Source: Salpingoeca rosetta
Lineage: Eukaryota; Opisthokonta; Choanoflagellata; Craspedida; Salpingoecidae
DNA length: 25,770 bases
Reading direction: 5' to 3'
Assembly (NCBI RefSeq): GCF_000188695.1
Contig: NW_004754914.1
Coordinates: 288,487-314,256 of the forward strand
Shown here piece by piece: positions 9,376 to 25,248 of this stretch. Under the pieces are notes generated by a model. The model was not told where the DNA came from. It saw nothing but the letters and a program-made list of their open reading frames with translations, and made no database searches. Every line of letters begins with the position of its first letter. The stretch's first letter is position 1. The translations under genes and the position numbers were made by a program.

Positions 9376-10515
9376 ATGGTCGACGGTGCTGTGATTTGGC
9401 TGCATGGTCTCGGCGACCAAGGCAGCTCGTGGTCAGACTTGGAGGAGAGGGTAAGCACAGGCGGAAGCATGAGCGGAAGCGAGCGTGTGTGTGTCTGTGT
9501 GTGTCTGTGCGTATGTGTGTCTGTGTGTGTGCGTGTGCGTGTGGGTGCGTCTGCGCCTGTCTGTCACGTAGCGCAAGATGTGGTTTGATGCCGCTCGCGC
9601 TTGCTTACTTGTTGGTTGTCTGGTACTCGCGCTGCAGTTCAAGCGGACATACAAGGGCAATGTCAAGTTCATGTTCCCCAACGCACCCAACGCGCCCGTC
9701 ACCTGCAACCACGGCATGGTTATGCCTTCCTGGTTCGATCTCGTGGAGGTAGGTGTGTCTGTGTCTTTGTCTACGACTGTGTCTTTGTCTACGACTGTGT
9801 CTGTGTGTCTGCCTGTCCGTCTTTCTGTCTGTCCGTCTGCCTGCCTGTCTGTCTGCTCATGCCGTCTTGTGCAGTTGTCTGTGTGTATCCGCCCCTACGC
9901 CCCGCTTCCGCCAACGGTCCATTCTCCACACTCCCCCGCTCTCCTCGCCCCCAACCCCTGCTTGCACTTTGCCAGATCCCCTTGACGCCCCACTCGCGCG
10001 ACTCCCCGGAGACGATCGCTGCGTCCGTTGATCGCGTCAACCGCTGGATTGCGCAGCTTGAAGCCGAAGGCATCCCATCAGAACGCATCATCATTGGAGG
10101 CTTCTCTCAGGTGCGTGTGGCTGTGTCTGTACCTGTGTCTGTGTGTCTGTGTGTACCTGTGTCTGTGTGCGTGTCTGTGTATCTCCGTGTCTGTGTGTCT
10201 GTCTGTCTGTGTATCTGTGTGCGTGTGTACCTGTGTGTCTGTGTGTCTGTCTGTGTATCTGTGTATCTGTGTGTCTGTGTACCTGTGTCTGTGTCTGTAT
10301 CAGCATCTGTGCATCCGTCTTCCCCACATGCGGCTTGGGCTTGCACCCCATGTTTACCCCTTCGCACGTTGCGCGTTCATGCCTGCCCCTGCTCGCTGTT
10401 TAGGGAGGTGCGCTTACCATTCAGACCGTGCTTCGGAGCGACAAGAAGCTGGCAGGCGGTGTGGTCATCAGTGGATGGGTGCTCATGGCAAAGGTGAGGC
10501 AACAGCAAGCAGTGA

Positions 10516-10565
<50 letters not shown>

Positions 10566-10948
10566 CCCTCCATGTCTCTGTTCCTCCCTCTTTGTCTCAC
10601 CCCCCCCCGCCCCCGCCTGCACCTGTCCGTCCGTACGTGCCACACCCTTTCCCCCACCCCCACCCCCAACTCACTGCCGGCATCTCGCTTGCACACTGCG
10701 TGGTTGCGTAGGAGATTGACGCGTGGATGCAGCCCGTGAACAAGGACACGCCCTTCTTCTGGGGCCACGGCGCCATCGACCCGCTTGTCGTGCCGCAGAT
10801 GCAGGAGACGGGTGTGGCGCTCCTGGCAGAGAAGGGCGTCAGCGTGGACTCGAAGGTGTACCCCGGTGTTCCACACGGCATCTGCGATGCAGAACAGAGG
10901 CACATCCTCAAGTTCATTGCCAACACGCTTGGCGTGGAGGAGAAGTAG
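9376..10948 (+). CDS. LYPLA1/2: acyl-protein thioesterase / lysophospholipase (APT family)
   Basis: Exons 9376-9450, 9638-9748, 9976-10110, 10404-10493, 10712-10948, all phase 0, encode 215 residues. This alpha/beta hydrolase removes palmitate from protein cysteines and can hydrolyse lysophospholipids. Visible family motifs are VIWLHGLGDQGSSW near the N-terminus, MFPNAPNAPVTCNHG followed by MPSWFDL, GIPSERIIIGGFSQ joined across an intron to GG, GHGAIDPLVV, and YPGVPHGIC. The catalytic triad is Ser106 (GFSQG), Asp160 (AIDP) and His192 (VPHG), and all three are intact. The chosen start at 9376 is the ATG just before the first beta strand; the alternative at 9139 gives 294 residues. LYPLA1 and LYPLA2 cannot be separated by eye. 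It follows the GSTK1-like gene by a short spacer on the same strand. Confidence 0.9.
10119..10305 (+). repeat. TG/TCTG/TACC array in thioesterase intron 3
   Basis: Irregular units of TGTG, TCTG and TACCTGTG beginning a few bases after the donor GTGCGT. Confidence 0.9.
10517..10563 (+). repeat. (TCTG)n array in thioesterase intron 4
   Basis: About 11 to 12 perfect tetranucleotide copies, 24 bases after the donor GTGAGG. Confidence 0.95.
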
Positions 10949-11382
10949 GCACAAGAGCACATAAACGACACTACCACAATCATGAAGCATCGCGCCCACA
11001 ACAGAGGGATGGGGGAATGGGCGAGGGAAGGGATGCGACAAGTGTTGCATCACGACAGCAGGAGGTAGCGTTGCACCTGTATCGTATCTGATCACACACC
11101 ATGTTGTCAGGATACCACTCACACGGCACAGGGTGATTTTAATGCGTTACGTATGTCACACCGCCCAAGCACTACCCCCACAGGCCTGAAACAACATATC
11201 AAAGAACAAGCGCGCACACACGCACACGCACACACACGCACACACGCGCACACACACACACACGCGCGCGATCATCAGTGAAACCTCCTTCCTCGACACT
11301 TCCCCCCCCCCCCTCCAACTTCACTTTCCTCTTCATCCACGTCTTCATCCCCACGTCTTCATTTCCTCTGCTCGATGGTCCT
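10949..11382. other. convergent spacer between thioesterase and metalloprotease genes
   Basis: The two flanking genes end towards each other, so this holds two 3' untranslated regions. CATAAA at 10972 (in GCACATAAACGAC) is a possible weak polyadenylation signal for the thioesterase. A CA/CG array lies at 11210-11272 and a run of C near 11300-11311. No gene seen. Confidence 0.5.
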
Positions 11383-16529
<5,147 letters not shown>

Positions 16530-16875
16530 CGTGGAACGGTGGAGTGGGCGTGGTGGCGTCGCTCCGCGTGCGTGCGTGTGGTTGTGGGGTGAAAAAGATG
16601 GCAGCGGAAAATGTCTGCTGTTAGCTACGGCTGCCGCCACGTTAAGGTTGCACAAGGCGGGGCGGGAAGAGGAGGAGTTGATGTGTGTGATTGCTTCTTG
16701 CCGGGGTTTACGCGGCGGGCATTGTAAGAAAAACCGCGGAATCTTTCGCAAACATTCGATGTACAACAGGAACAAAAGAGCAAACGACAACAATGTCGCA
16801 CTGTCACAGATGGCACAAAGCACAGACAGGTCATCAACAACATCGACACACAACAACAGCATGCAACAACACAGC
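16530..16875. promoter_or_regulatory. spacer between the M28 peptidase 3' end and the metalloprotease promoter
   Basis: 346 bases between two minus-strand genes. The part next to 16529 should hold the promoter and leader of the metalloprotease; the part next to 16876 is the 3' untranslated end of the M28 peptidase. I see no TATA box and no AATAAA on the minus strand. Confidence 0.4.
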
Positions 16876-17183
16876 TCAGAACGCCATGGTGGCAGCAGCG
16901 GTTGCGTTGGGGTACAGGAACTGCTGCAGGTTTTCCTTGAGGGCAAAGTCGTACACGACATAGGACGCTGCGTTGGCCATCTCTCCAAGCACGCCCTCGT
17001 GAATGTTGTCAAGGTCATCGCACGCCTGCAAACACATAAAAATGTGGGCAACAACAGAGGAAGCAACAGGGAACAAGGAGTGTCAGCTGCCAAGCCGAGT
17101 ACAGATGTTCACAGCAGCAGCGCAATCGTGCGCACACAAGTAGCCTGTAATGCTTCTTCCACACACAGAAAGGATGATCAATT

Positions 17184-17223
<40 letters not shown>

Positions 17224-19105
17224 CACACCATGTGATAGCAGGTGTCGTAGGCGACGTTCATGATGCCGCCAAACTTGCGGCGCTCCTCGGCCGTCTTGCC
17301 ACCAACGGGGCCCTCTGCTCCCGTGAAGAGACCGCCTGTTTGTTAATGCCCACACGGCACAGGAACATGAATGACGGAAAGATTGGTTGTGTGGTGAATC
17401 AATGAATGCATGTCAAGGGTGGCACAGGTGAGGGGAGGGAAGAGGGGCAAGTTGCGGTGGCGATGCAGATGAGCATTCACACACATGTAACCTTTAAATG
17501 GAGACATTGCACGTCATACGCATGTTCTCCGCACACAAACACACGCACACACAAGCAAACAAGCAAACAAGCAGACAAGCAAACAAGCAAACAAGCAAAC
17601 AAGCACAAGGCACACCACACGCACAGCACCTGCGGGGATTTGGTTGAGGGTGAAGGCAGCGTAGTCTGAGCGTTCGTTGAACTCCGTAAGCTGCCACGTG
17701 AGGCCAAGGGCGTCGAAGCGCTTCTCAAACTCGTGCTGGATGATGGTGGACCCGCTCGCTGCTGTGGGATCCGTTGCTGTTGCGCCGTCGTACACGCCGC
17801 GAATGAAGTTGGGCGACGCAACCATGTCAAAGTTGAACATGCACGTGATGTTGGCAAGCGCCTCGGGCTGCAGGGAGTTGGTGCACAGAGGATGAGGTGG
17901 TCGGAGAGAGGGAAGGGGGAGGAAGAGGTGGTTAGTTGATGAACAGTGGGACGAAGTTCGAGCCAAAGGCGAAGCACAAGCAGGATCATGCATACACACA
18001 TGAGAACACATACATGTGAAAAACTCAGAAACTTGACTCGCATGTACAGGCATACACGCACTCATATACACGCACACAAACACACACACGCACACGTATA
18101 CACACACAAACGCACAAACACACGTATACACACACAAACGCACAAACACAAATACTCACACGTACGCACACACACTCTCTATTCACATCAACGCACATCG
18201 TTTGCCTTGAGGTCGTTCACGTAGTGGTAGGAGCCAAGCAGCCCGAGCTCTTCGGCGCCAAACCAGATGAACCTCACCTACAGCAGCACATGTGTACATG
18301 ACAGCGGGCACATTCAATCCTGAGAGAGAGGAGTGCATCCGAGGGGCAAGAGAGAATCAACCCTATCGGAGACACACACACACACACGCACACACACACA
18401 CACACGCACACACACACACATACACACACGCACACACACACGTACTTTGTTGACGGGCTGCGCATGCATGCGGCGCATCTCGAGCGCCATCTGCAGAATC
18501 ATGGACGAGCCGGAGCCGTTGTCGTTGATACCAGGCCCAGCCTCCACAGAGTCAAGGTGGCCGCTGTCACGTGCGGCGGAGAACCAAGGGAAAGTGTGTG
18601 TGGGGGGGGGGGAGGATAAGCACGTGCGTCGCACATGGATGTACGAGCGAGTGGGTGTGTGCGTGTTTGAAATGTGGATGTGTGCACATACATGAATGCG
18701 TGCCTATGCTTGTGGTGCTCAGCGCGTGTGGTATGAGGAGAAGCAAGAAACAACGGAAACATCAGCGTCATGTTGTATTTGCTGAAGACAGCACGCCATG
18801 GCCACAAACACGTGAACACGTGGTTGCTGCCCTTACCCGACGACAATGACGCTGTCCTCTCGGCCATACTTCATGTCTGCAATAACGTTTGCCGTGTACT
18901 GCGGCACGAGCTGCGAGGACCAATTATAAACGTGGCAGTGGTTATGGCGATGGTGGCGAGTGGATGTGGTTTGAAGTGGTAGTGAGTGGACGAGGGGGTG
19001 CGTGGAAGAGGAGCGATGCCCACGCACGGACGGACAGGCAGGCAGGCAGGCAAGGCAGGCAAGGCAGGCAGGCAGGCAGGCAGGCAGATAAACAAACAAA
19101 CAAAC

Positions 19106-19147
<42 letters not shown>

Positions 19148-20982
19148 GCACACAGACGGGCAAATAAACAAACAAACACCCACCTCGCCGGCAGTGACGA
19201 TGGTTGCGTTGATTGGGCCGAGGGTGATTGCCTCTGTGAGCTCGAGGAACTGATTGTGGGAGGTGCCGATCATGGGGAGGTCGACGGTCGCGCTGTCGTT
19301 GCGGCCTGAGGTCACATGCAACAGCAGCAGCAACAAGGACAGCGCAAACAGTGATGGCAGGACATGGCATCAGATGACAATTCGCATTGATGGCTGCTGT
19401 CAGTGGCAATCCACAACACATTCATTCTCCCTCAACGGCACACAATCACACACATGCAGACACACACACAGACACACACACATATACACATACACACAGA
19501 TACAGACACAGACATACACAGACAGACAGACACACACACACACACACACACACACGAACGTACGGCGAACGCGGGAGCGAAGTGGGAGAGTTGGGTACTG
19601 AGGAGTGTTGCCAAACACAATGCCAGCAACACCAGCCGTCTTGCCATAGTAGCCCTGGTGAAGTGATGATGGCGGTGGTGGTGATGGTGATGCTGATGAT
19701 GATGGGGATGCAGCCAAAGGTCAAAGCAGAACGGAGCTTGAACCTACGACACTGCATCACACACATATATACACACGCACACACATACGCACATGCACAT
19801 GCACGCGCGCACCTGGTCGTAGAGGGTGCAGTTGCCACGCTGAACAAGAGCAATGGCGCCCGCGAGCCCGAACCAATCGCTCGGCTGGCAGCCATAGTTA
19901 CGCACCGCCCTGCAAGAGCAAGAGCAAAAGCACCAAAGAAGAAGAGCAAATTAAATGAATGCAAGCGCCATCCTCTGTGCGTGCACAGGCATGTGGGTTT
20001 GTGGTGTTGCATCGCGTGTGTCACTGACTTGAACTGCGCTGTGACGGTGCCGGATGCGGAGTATGCCATCGTTGCCACGCCAGGGAATGGCGTTACCGTG
20101 CCATCTGCAGAAGCAAGCACCGAAAGTGAACAAGAATGTTGAGCATCACATCACGTCACGTCTTTGGGAGCGATAATGTTGACACAGACACGCATACACA
20201 CAGGCACAGACATGCACACAGATACACAGAGAGAGAGACACACAGATACACAGGCAGAGACACAGATACACACGCACAGACATGCACACAGATACACAGA
20301 CAGAGACATACACACAGGGACAGACATGCACACAGATACACAGGCAGAGACATACACACAGGGACAGACAGTCACACAGACACACAGACATACAGACACA
20401 CACACACAGAAACACACAGACACAGACACACACACACACACACACACAGACAGAACCCCCCCCCCCCCTACACACACAACAGAGACACAAAGTACCGCGA
20501 GTAAGGTTGAGGACTGGGGTGGCCGTTTCCTTGAAGGTGGTGACGGTGAATGGCTGGACAGTGACGGTGTAGTAATCCGAGTCGCTGGTGTTCAGCTGCG
20601 AGACCACATACTCCACACTCTCGTTGTAGCCGCCGTAGATGGCAGAGCGCGTGTTGGGGTACCGCTGGCTGATGTTGTACAGCATGCGCAGGTGCACGGT
20701 GATGTCGTCGGCAGTGACGCGCGCAGCAAAGGAGTCTGCTGCTCGCTCCGTGTTCGCTGCGTCGTCCCCCTGCGTCAGCAGCACAGCCAGCACAACCACG
20801 GCCGCAACCACCAGCACACCGCCCACCATCAGCACCTGCCGCGACAAGAGCCCGCCACCACCTCGGCTACCGCCCGATTGGTAGCGGCGCCCGCGCTCGT
20901 GCGGGTCTGTGCTTGTCGAGGATGGTGGTGGCGCATCCTCAATCACCAGCCGCGTGCTCTCCGATGGTCCGTCTCCGCTCAT
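16876..20982 (-). CDS. membrane-anchored M28 aminopeptidase with PA domain
   Basis: Eleven exons on the minus strand: 20982-20496, 20104-20029, 19909-19813, 19654-19564, 19305-19184, 18910-18837, 18563-18446, 18277-18197, 17867-17630, 17335-17229, 17025-16876, giving 546 residues with consistent phases. A short Ser/Pro-rich cytoplasmic tail is followed by a hydrophobic segment at about residues 49-70 ([20 protein letters not shown]), so it is probably a type II membrane protein with the enzyme outside the cell or in the lumen. A PA domain follows ([33 protein letters not shown]). The catalytic domain keeps all expected M28 residues: H318 in GGHLDS, bridging D330 in [11 protein letters not shown]364/E365 in WFGAEELG, D396 in MFNFDMV, H496 in YDTCYHM. 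This is the arrangement of aminopeptidase Y and related secreted aminopeptidases. Exact specificity cannot be told. It is upstream of and co-oriented with the metalloprotease. Confidence 0.92.
17538..17606 (+). repeat. AAGCAAAC tandem array in M28 intron 9
   Basis: About eight copies of the 8-base unit AAGCAAAC with one or two GAC variants. Confidence 0.9.
19034..19150 (+). repeat. GGCA array followed by AAAC and CA arrays in M28 intron 5
   Basis: GGCA/AGGC tetramers, then AAAC units, then CA dinucleotides. In sense direction TG, GTTT and TGCC follow the donor in that order. Confidence 0.9.
20181..20453 (+). repeat. CA/CAGA array with a 44-base higher-order unit in M28 intron 1
   Basis: Within the CA-rich stretch, 20277-20320 and 20321-20364 are two copies of a 44-base unit that starts CAGACATGCACACAGATACA; they differ at one position. 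A partial earlier copy begins near 20206. Confidence 0.85.
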
Positions 20983-21232
20983 GACGCTGAGAACAAGCAC
21001 ACCAAAAAGCAAAGCACAGAAAGACGGTGTTGTGCAGTGTTGTGCGTGTTGCTGCAGCGCGTTTTCTTTTTTGGAGGAGTTTGCTGCAATGTGGTCCTTC
21101 CTCCAACCCTGCTCTGGTTTGCGTTTCGCACTATCCAATCCAATCCAATCCTTCCATCGATTCGTTCATTCATGATATTGTTACATTACACCCGCCTAAC
21201 CTGGCCACAGGCAGAAAGGCAGGCAGGCATGC

Positions 21233-21316
<84 letters not shown>

Positions 21317-21463
21317 AGAAGGCCCGGGGGGATGCACAAGCAGGGAGATCAAGAAAGAGGAGCACAGTGGCAATCGTGTACAACTGAACATCATGTCATC
21401 ACAAACAACATTCACGTCAACATACCACGACCCACACCACTTTGCACACACACACACACACAT
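20983..21463. promoter_or_regulatory. spacer upstream of the M28 peptidase, with a GA array
   Basis: 481 bases between the ankyrin-gene stop and the M28 start. It must contain the M28 promoter and the 3' end of the ankyrin transcript. It has a pure GA array (21235-21313), four tandem copies of a GGCA-like unit just before it, and tandem ATCCA units near 21134-21150. No gene seen. Confidence 0.5.
21235..21313 (+). repeat. (GA)n microsatellite, 79 bases
   Basis: Uninterrupted GA dinucleotides. On the minus strand, the sense strand of both flanking genes, this is (TC)n, a pyrimidine tract about 250 bases upstream of the M28 start. GA/CT arrays can act as GAGA-type promoter elements in some animals; that role is not shown here. 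Confidence 0.95.
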
Positions 21464-23314
21464 CTAGTGTGTTGTTGCCGCTGCCCGCTGGGCTACCACC
21501 ACGTCCAAGGCCATGTCGGCAAAGAGCGGCCACGCCAGCTGCGCATCATCATACATCATGAGCCCGCGAAACGCAACAGGCAACCGCTGCACTGCCGTGT
21601 ACAAGTTTCCATTGCGCCTGTCCAAGGCAAGCACGTCGCCCGCAGCAGAGAGCAGCTGCTGGTTCAACCCGGGCTCCAGCGGCGCTGGCTCGCTTTCATC
21701 ATGCATCTCATCGACATCAGCGTCGGACGCACCCTCAGCATCGTTGTCTTCACCATCGCTGGCGCGACCAAGCGTTTCCTCGGCATCCCTCTCGTCTTCG
21801 TTGTCCGAGAGCACGTGCGGTGATGTCCCTGTGCTGTACCATCCGCGCCAATGAAACATGCTTCGGTGTGTGTTGCCGCTGCTTGTGTGTTTGCCACGAC
21901 AGCGATGCCGTTGACCGCGTTGCCGACCCTGACGATGGTGTCCGTGATGGCGGCCTGCTCTCGCAACAGCAGCAGCAGCTGCTGATCGCATTGGCCACCA
22001 CGACGCAGACTGATGCCGTGTGCTGTTGTCATCATCGTTGACCTGATTGCCATGGCCATTCACGTCATCGACACCGTCGTCGTTGTTGTGGCGGCGGCGG
22101 GACGCAAAGGGGCTTCGGAGAATGATGCCGTTGTGGTCCAGCCGGACAATGTCGTCTGCATCCCCAACGCTGCGGGTGCGCCTGTGCTGTGCCATCATCA
22201 CCCGCCCTGCCTCCTCCCCTCGTCTGGCTTCATTGACCTGGTCTCTCGCCCTCCTGTCACTCCAGCCAACATTCGACAGCAAATCCTGGAAGCGCACGGC
22301 AAGCCCGCGTGTCCACAGGCCCCTCGTCGCATCTTGATCATCGTTGTCATCGTTGTCATCGTCACCATCGTCATCACCAACGCGACTGCTGCTGCTGCCC
22401 TGTTGGTCACGGGCAGCTGTGGAGCCCTGGCCACGGCGGCGGCGGCGACGGCGGCGCAGGCCCGTGTCAGCACTGATGGTTGTCGCAATCACAGCACTCG
22501 TGCTGCTGGCGGCCGTGTCGGTATTTGTGTCTTCAGCAGCAGCAGCAGCAGCATCATCATGGTTGTCGCGGTCATTGTCTTCGTCACCATCGTCATCGTC
22601 GCCCCAATCAAACGTTCGCTGGCGAAGTGGCGAGAAGATCGCAGATGCCGGCGCACTCCGCAGTGATGCAGATGCAGGCGCTGTTGCCGCCCTTGCCGAT
22701 GCTCTTGCGGCCGCCGTTGGCGCTGCTACAGCTGTGGCTGGCTGCATACCATCAGCACCGGTGCCAGCCGCGCGGGTTGGCACGGGCGCAATTGGGTGTG
22801 GCCGAAGCATGCGCCGTGCGCGCTGTGGGGACGACGACCGCGAGCTCATATGTGATCGGATGGTGCGGCGAATGGTGCGCGGCGAGGCACGGTCACTGCA
22901 CTCCTCAACAGCCCTGTTGTTGTTTGGCACAGCATGCACAGGGTGAGGTCATGCGCCATCTGTATGTGTGTGTGTGTGTGTGTTTGACAGTGTGTGGCAG
23001 TGACAAACAAACAGAGGACGGTTGGCATCACAGTTGTCGTTCACTGTGGGGGAAGCGTGGCGTGACTCACTCGTTTTGGGGCCGGCGGGCGCTGAGCCGG
23101 GAAAGGACTTGCTTGCGGTACACATTACGGCACAGATTCTGCAACCATGGAGAAGCACAGACCAGACGAGCGAGATGTTTGGTTGAGATGAGGTGGTGGG
23201 GTAACAATGGGGGTGGGGAGAAAGGGAGGGGTCTGCACAGGAGTGAAGAGGTTGTTGCACACAACAGAGGTAAATCCCTCGTTGCATGCACGTGAACGAT
23301 TCACTCGCTGCTCC

Positions 23315-23366
<52 letters not shown>

Positions 23367-23946
23367 CACGCACAATCAGACCCGCTCATGTGTTGCCTCA
23401 CACTACCACAAAGCGAACCGTACCTGGAGCGTTGGCACGGATTGTGTTGCTGTTGTGCGCGGGCGGTGTTGGCGAATCATGTTGAGCAGCAGCCACGCAC
23501 AGCGCGTCTCCATCGTGCCACTGCACACACACGCACACGCACACAACACACGCACACAGAGCAATTTTATGGGCAACAACAGGTCAATGGTATGCCGTGA
23601 GATGCTGGCAGACTTGGTGCTGTGCGTGCATATCATTTTGGTGTGTGTTTGCGTGCGTGTATGTATGTGCAGCACCGTGGCTCTGTGCCTTGTCCTTGCA
23701 TTCGCTCTCACTTCGCATGCGTTACAGGCGTACACACCTTGAAGCAGCAGCCTCCTGCCACGTATTGTCGTCGAAACGGGCCCACATGTCCGCAACTTGC
23801 AGCCGCGAGAAGGTCGCGCCTGCAGCGACAATGACGTACACCAAGCGACCGTGGGTACGGAGAACACAGGGCGTAATCACAAGCGCGCGCACACAGACAC
23901 ACACACCCAACACACACACACCCACCCAACACACACACACACACCC

Positions 23947-23982
<36 letters not shown>

Positions 23983-25215
23983 AGCAGACACGTGTGAGCA
24001 ACGTGCACGTTCGCACCTGCAATTTCAGCGGCTGCTGTTGCTTCGAGCGAGCCAAAGTGCTTGGCCAGCTTGTCGTCCTCCGTTGCGCCTGCAATAAACA
24101 TGACGCAATCCAATGAATGAATGAATGAATGAATGAATGAATGAATGAATGAATGAATGAATGAATGAATGAATGAATGAATGTCAGCGTGTGTGCGTTG
24201 CAAACAAGAACAACAGCAAGACTGTGTATGTGTGCGTGAACAGGTGTGCAATGAGGACCCGACTCTGCCACTTGACGGGTGCAGGTGCACAGAGGTAGCA
24301 GGCGTCTCACCGAATGCGCCGAGCGAGAGGATGAGGTAGAGGGTCGAGCACGGATACGACATGAGAGATTTCTCAAACACGAGGCAGTTGAGCGAAACAG
24401 GCACACCTGCAGCACAACAAAGAACAGGATGGATGTAATGAATGTAGGTACAGAACTCAGATGAAGAAGTGCCGCGTCTTTGACGATCACAGAGGCACAC
24501 ACACACACACATGCACACACACACACACACAGACTGAAGGGTGACGAACCGAGAGCAGCCATGAGGGCAAAGACGGCGTTGCGCTGCTCCACAACATCTG
24601 TTCCAACCGGCATGTTTGTCCACCCAATCCGGACATATTTTCTGCCACGCGCAACACAGCGACGGAAGAGCGTGTCGCTCGCGCTGTTGAGCCGGCTGCC
24701 CTTCCACAACAAAAACGCAGCTGTTGCCATTGAGATGTGCGTGTGCGTTTTGTTTGGGGGGTGGGGGTTCACGGCGAAGAACATTGCACGAAGGAGCGTG
24801 TGAGTGAAGAAAGACGTGTGGGTCGCATCATGATATTGATGTGGTATCAGCTGAACGACACACGCACGCACACACACGCACGCACGCACGCACACACACG
24901 CACGTACACATACGCACGAGCGCACACGTGCACGACAATCACTAGCATCAGCATCATCAGCACCGCTTGCACACCCATATCTGGCTGTGCGGCGCAGCAC
25001 GCGGCCTCAAAGACGGAGACGCCGCGACTGTCCACAGCATTGACATCGGCACCGGCACCAACGAGCAGCTTCACCAAGCCTTTGCGGCCCTGGTCCAACA
25101 ACCAGATGGCAAGCACACATGTACGCGCAGGAAATGGCGAGGTGAGCGCGGTATGCTATGGTCACTCAAACGCAAGGACACAGAAGGGCTTCGAGGGTTG
25201 CGTGCGCACGCACAC

Positions 25216-25248
<33 letters not shown>

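Noticed and set aside
9079..9752. Plus-frame open frame starting MANISVPLALAPHDV with a hydrophobic start
   Set aside because: It is another frame of the same pyrimidine-rich leader and runs out of frame through the conserved thioesterase exon.
20164..21318. Long plus-strand open frame through the CA array and the M28 first exon
   Set aside because: Low-complexity His/Thr/Arg and Arg/Glu repeats; the minus strand of the same region encodes the conserved M28 N-terminus.
22013..22946. Plus-strand open frames opposite the last ankyrin-gene exon
   Set aside because: Composition mirrors the Asp/Arg/Ala repeats of the minus strand; no domain seen, and the minus frame joins by exact phase to the conserved exons.
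24550..24720. Longer ankyrin-gene exon reaching up to about 24700 (RRCVARGRKYVRIGWTN)
   Set aside because: No acceptor in this stretch gives the phase needed from the previous exon, while the acceptor at 24598 does. Not fully excluded; RNA data would decide.
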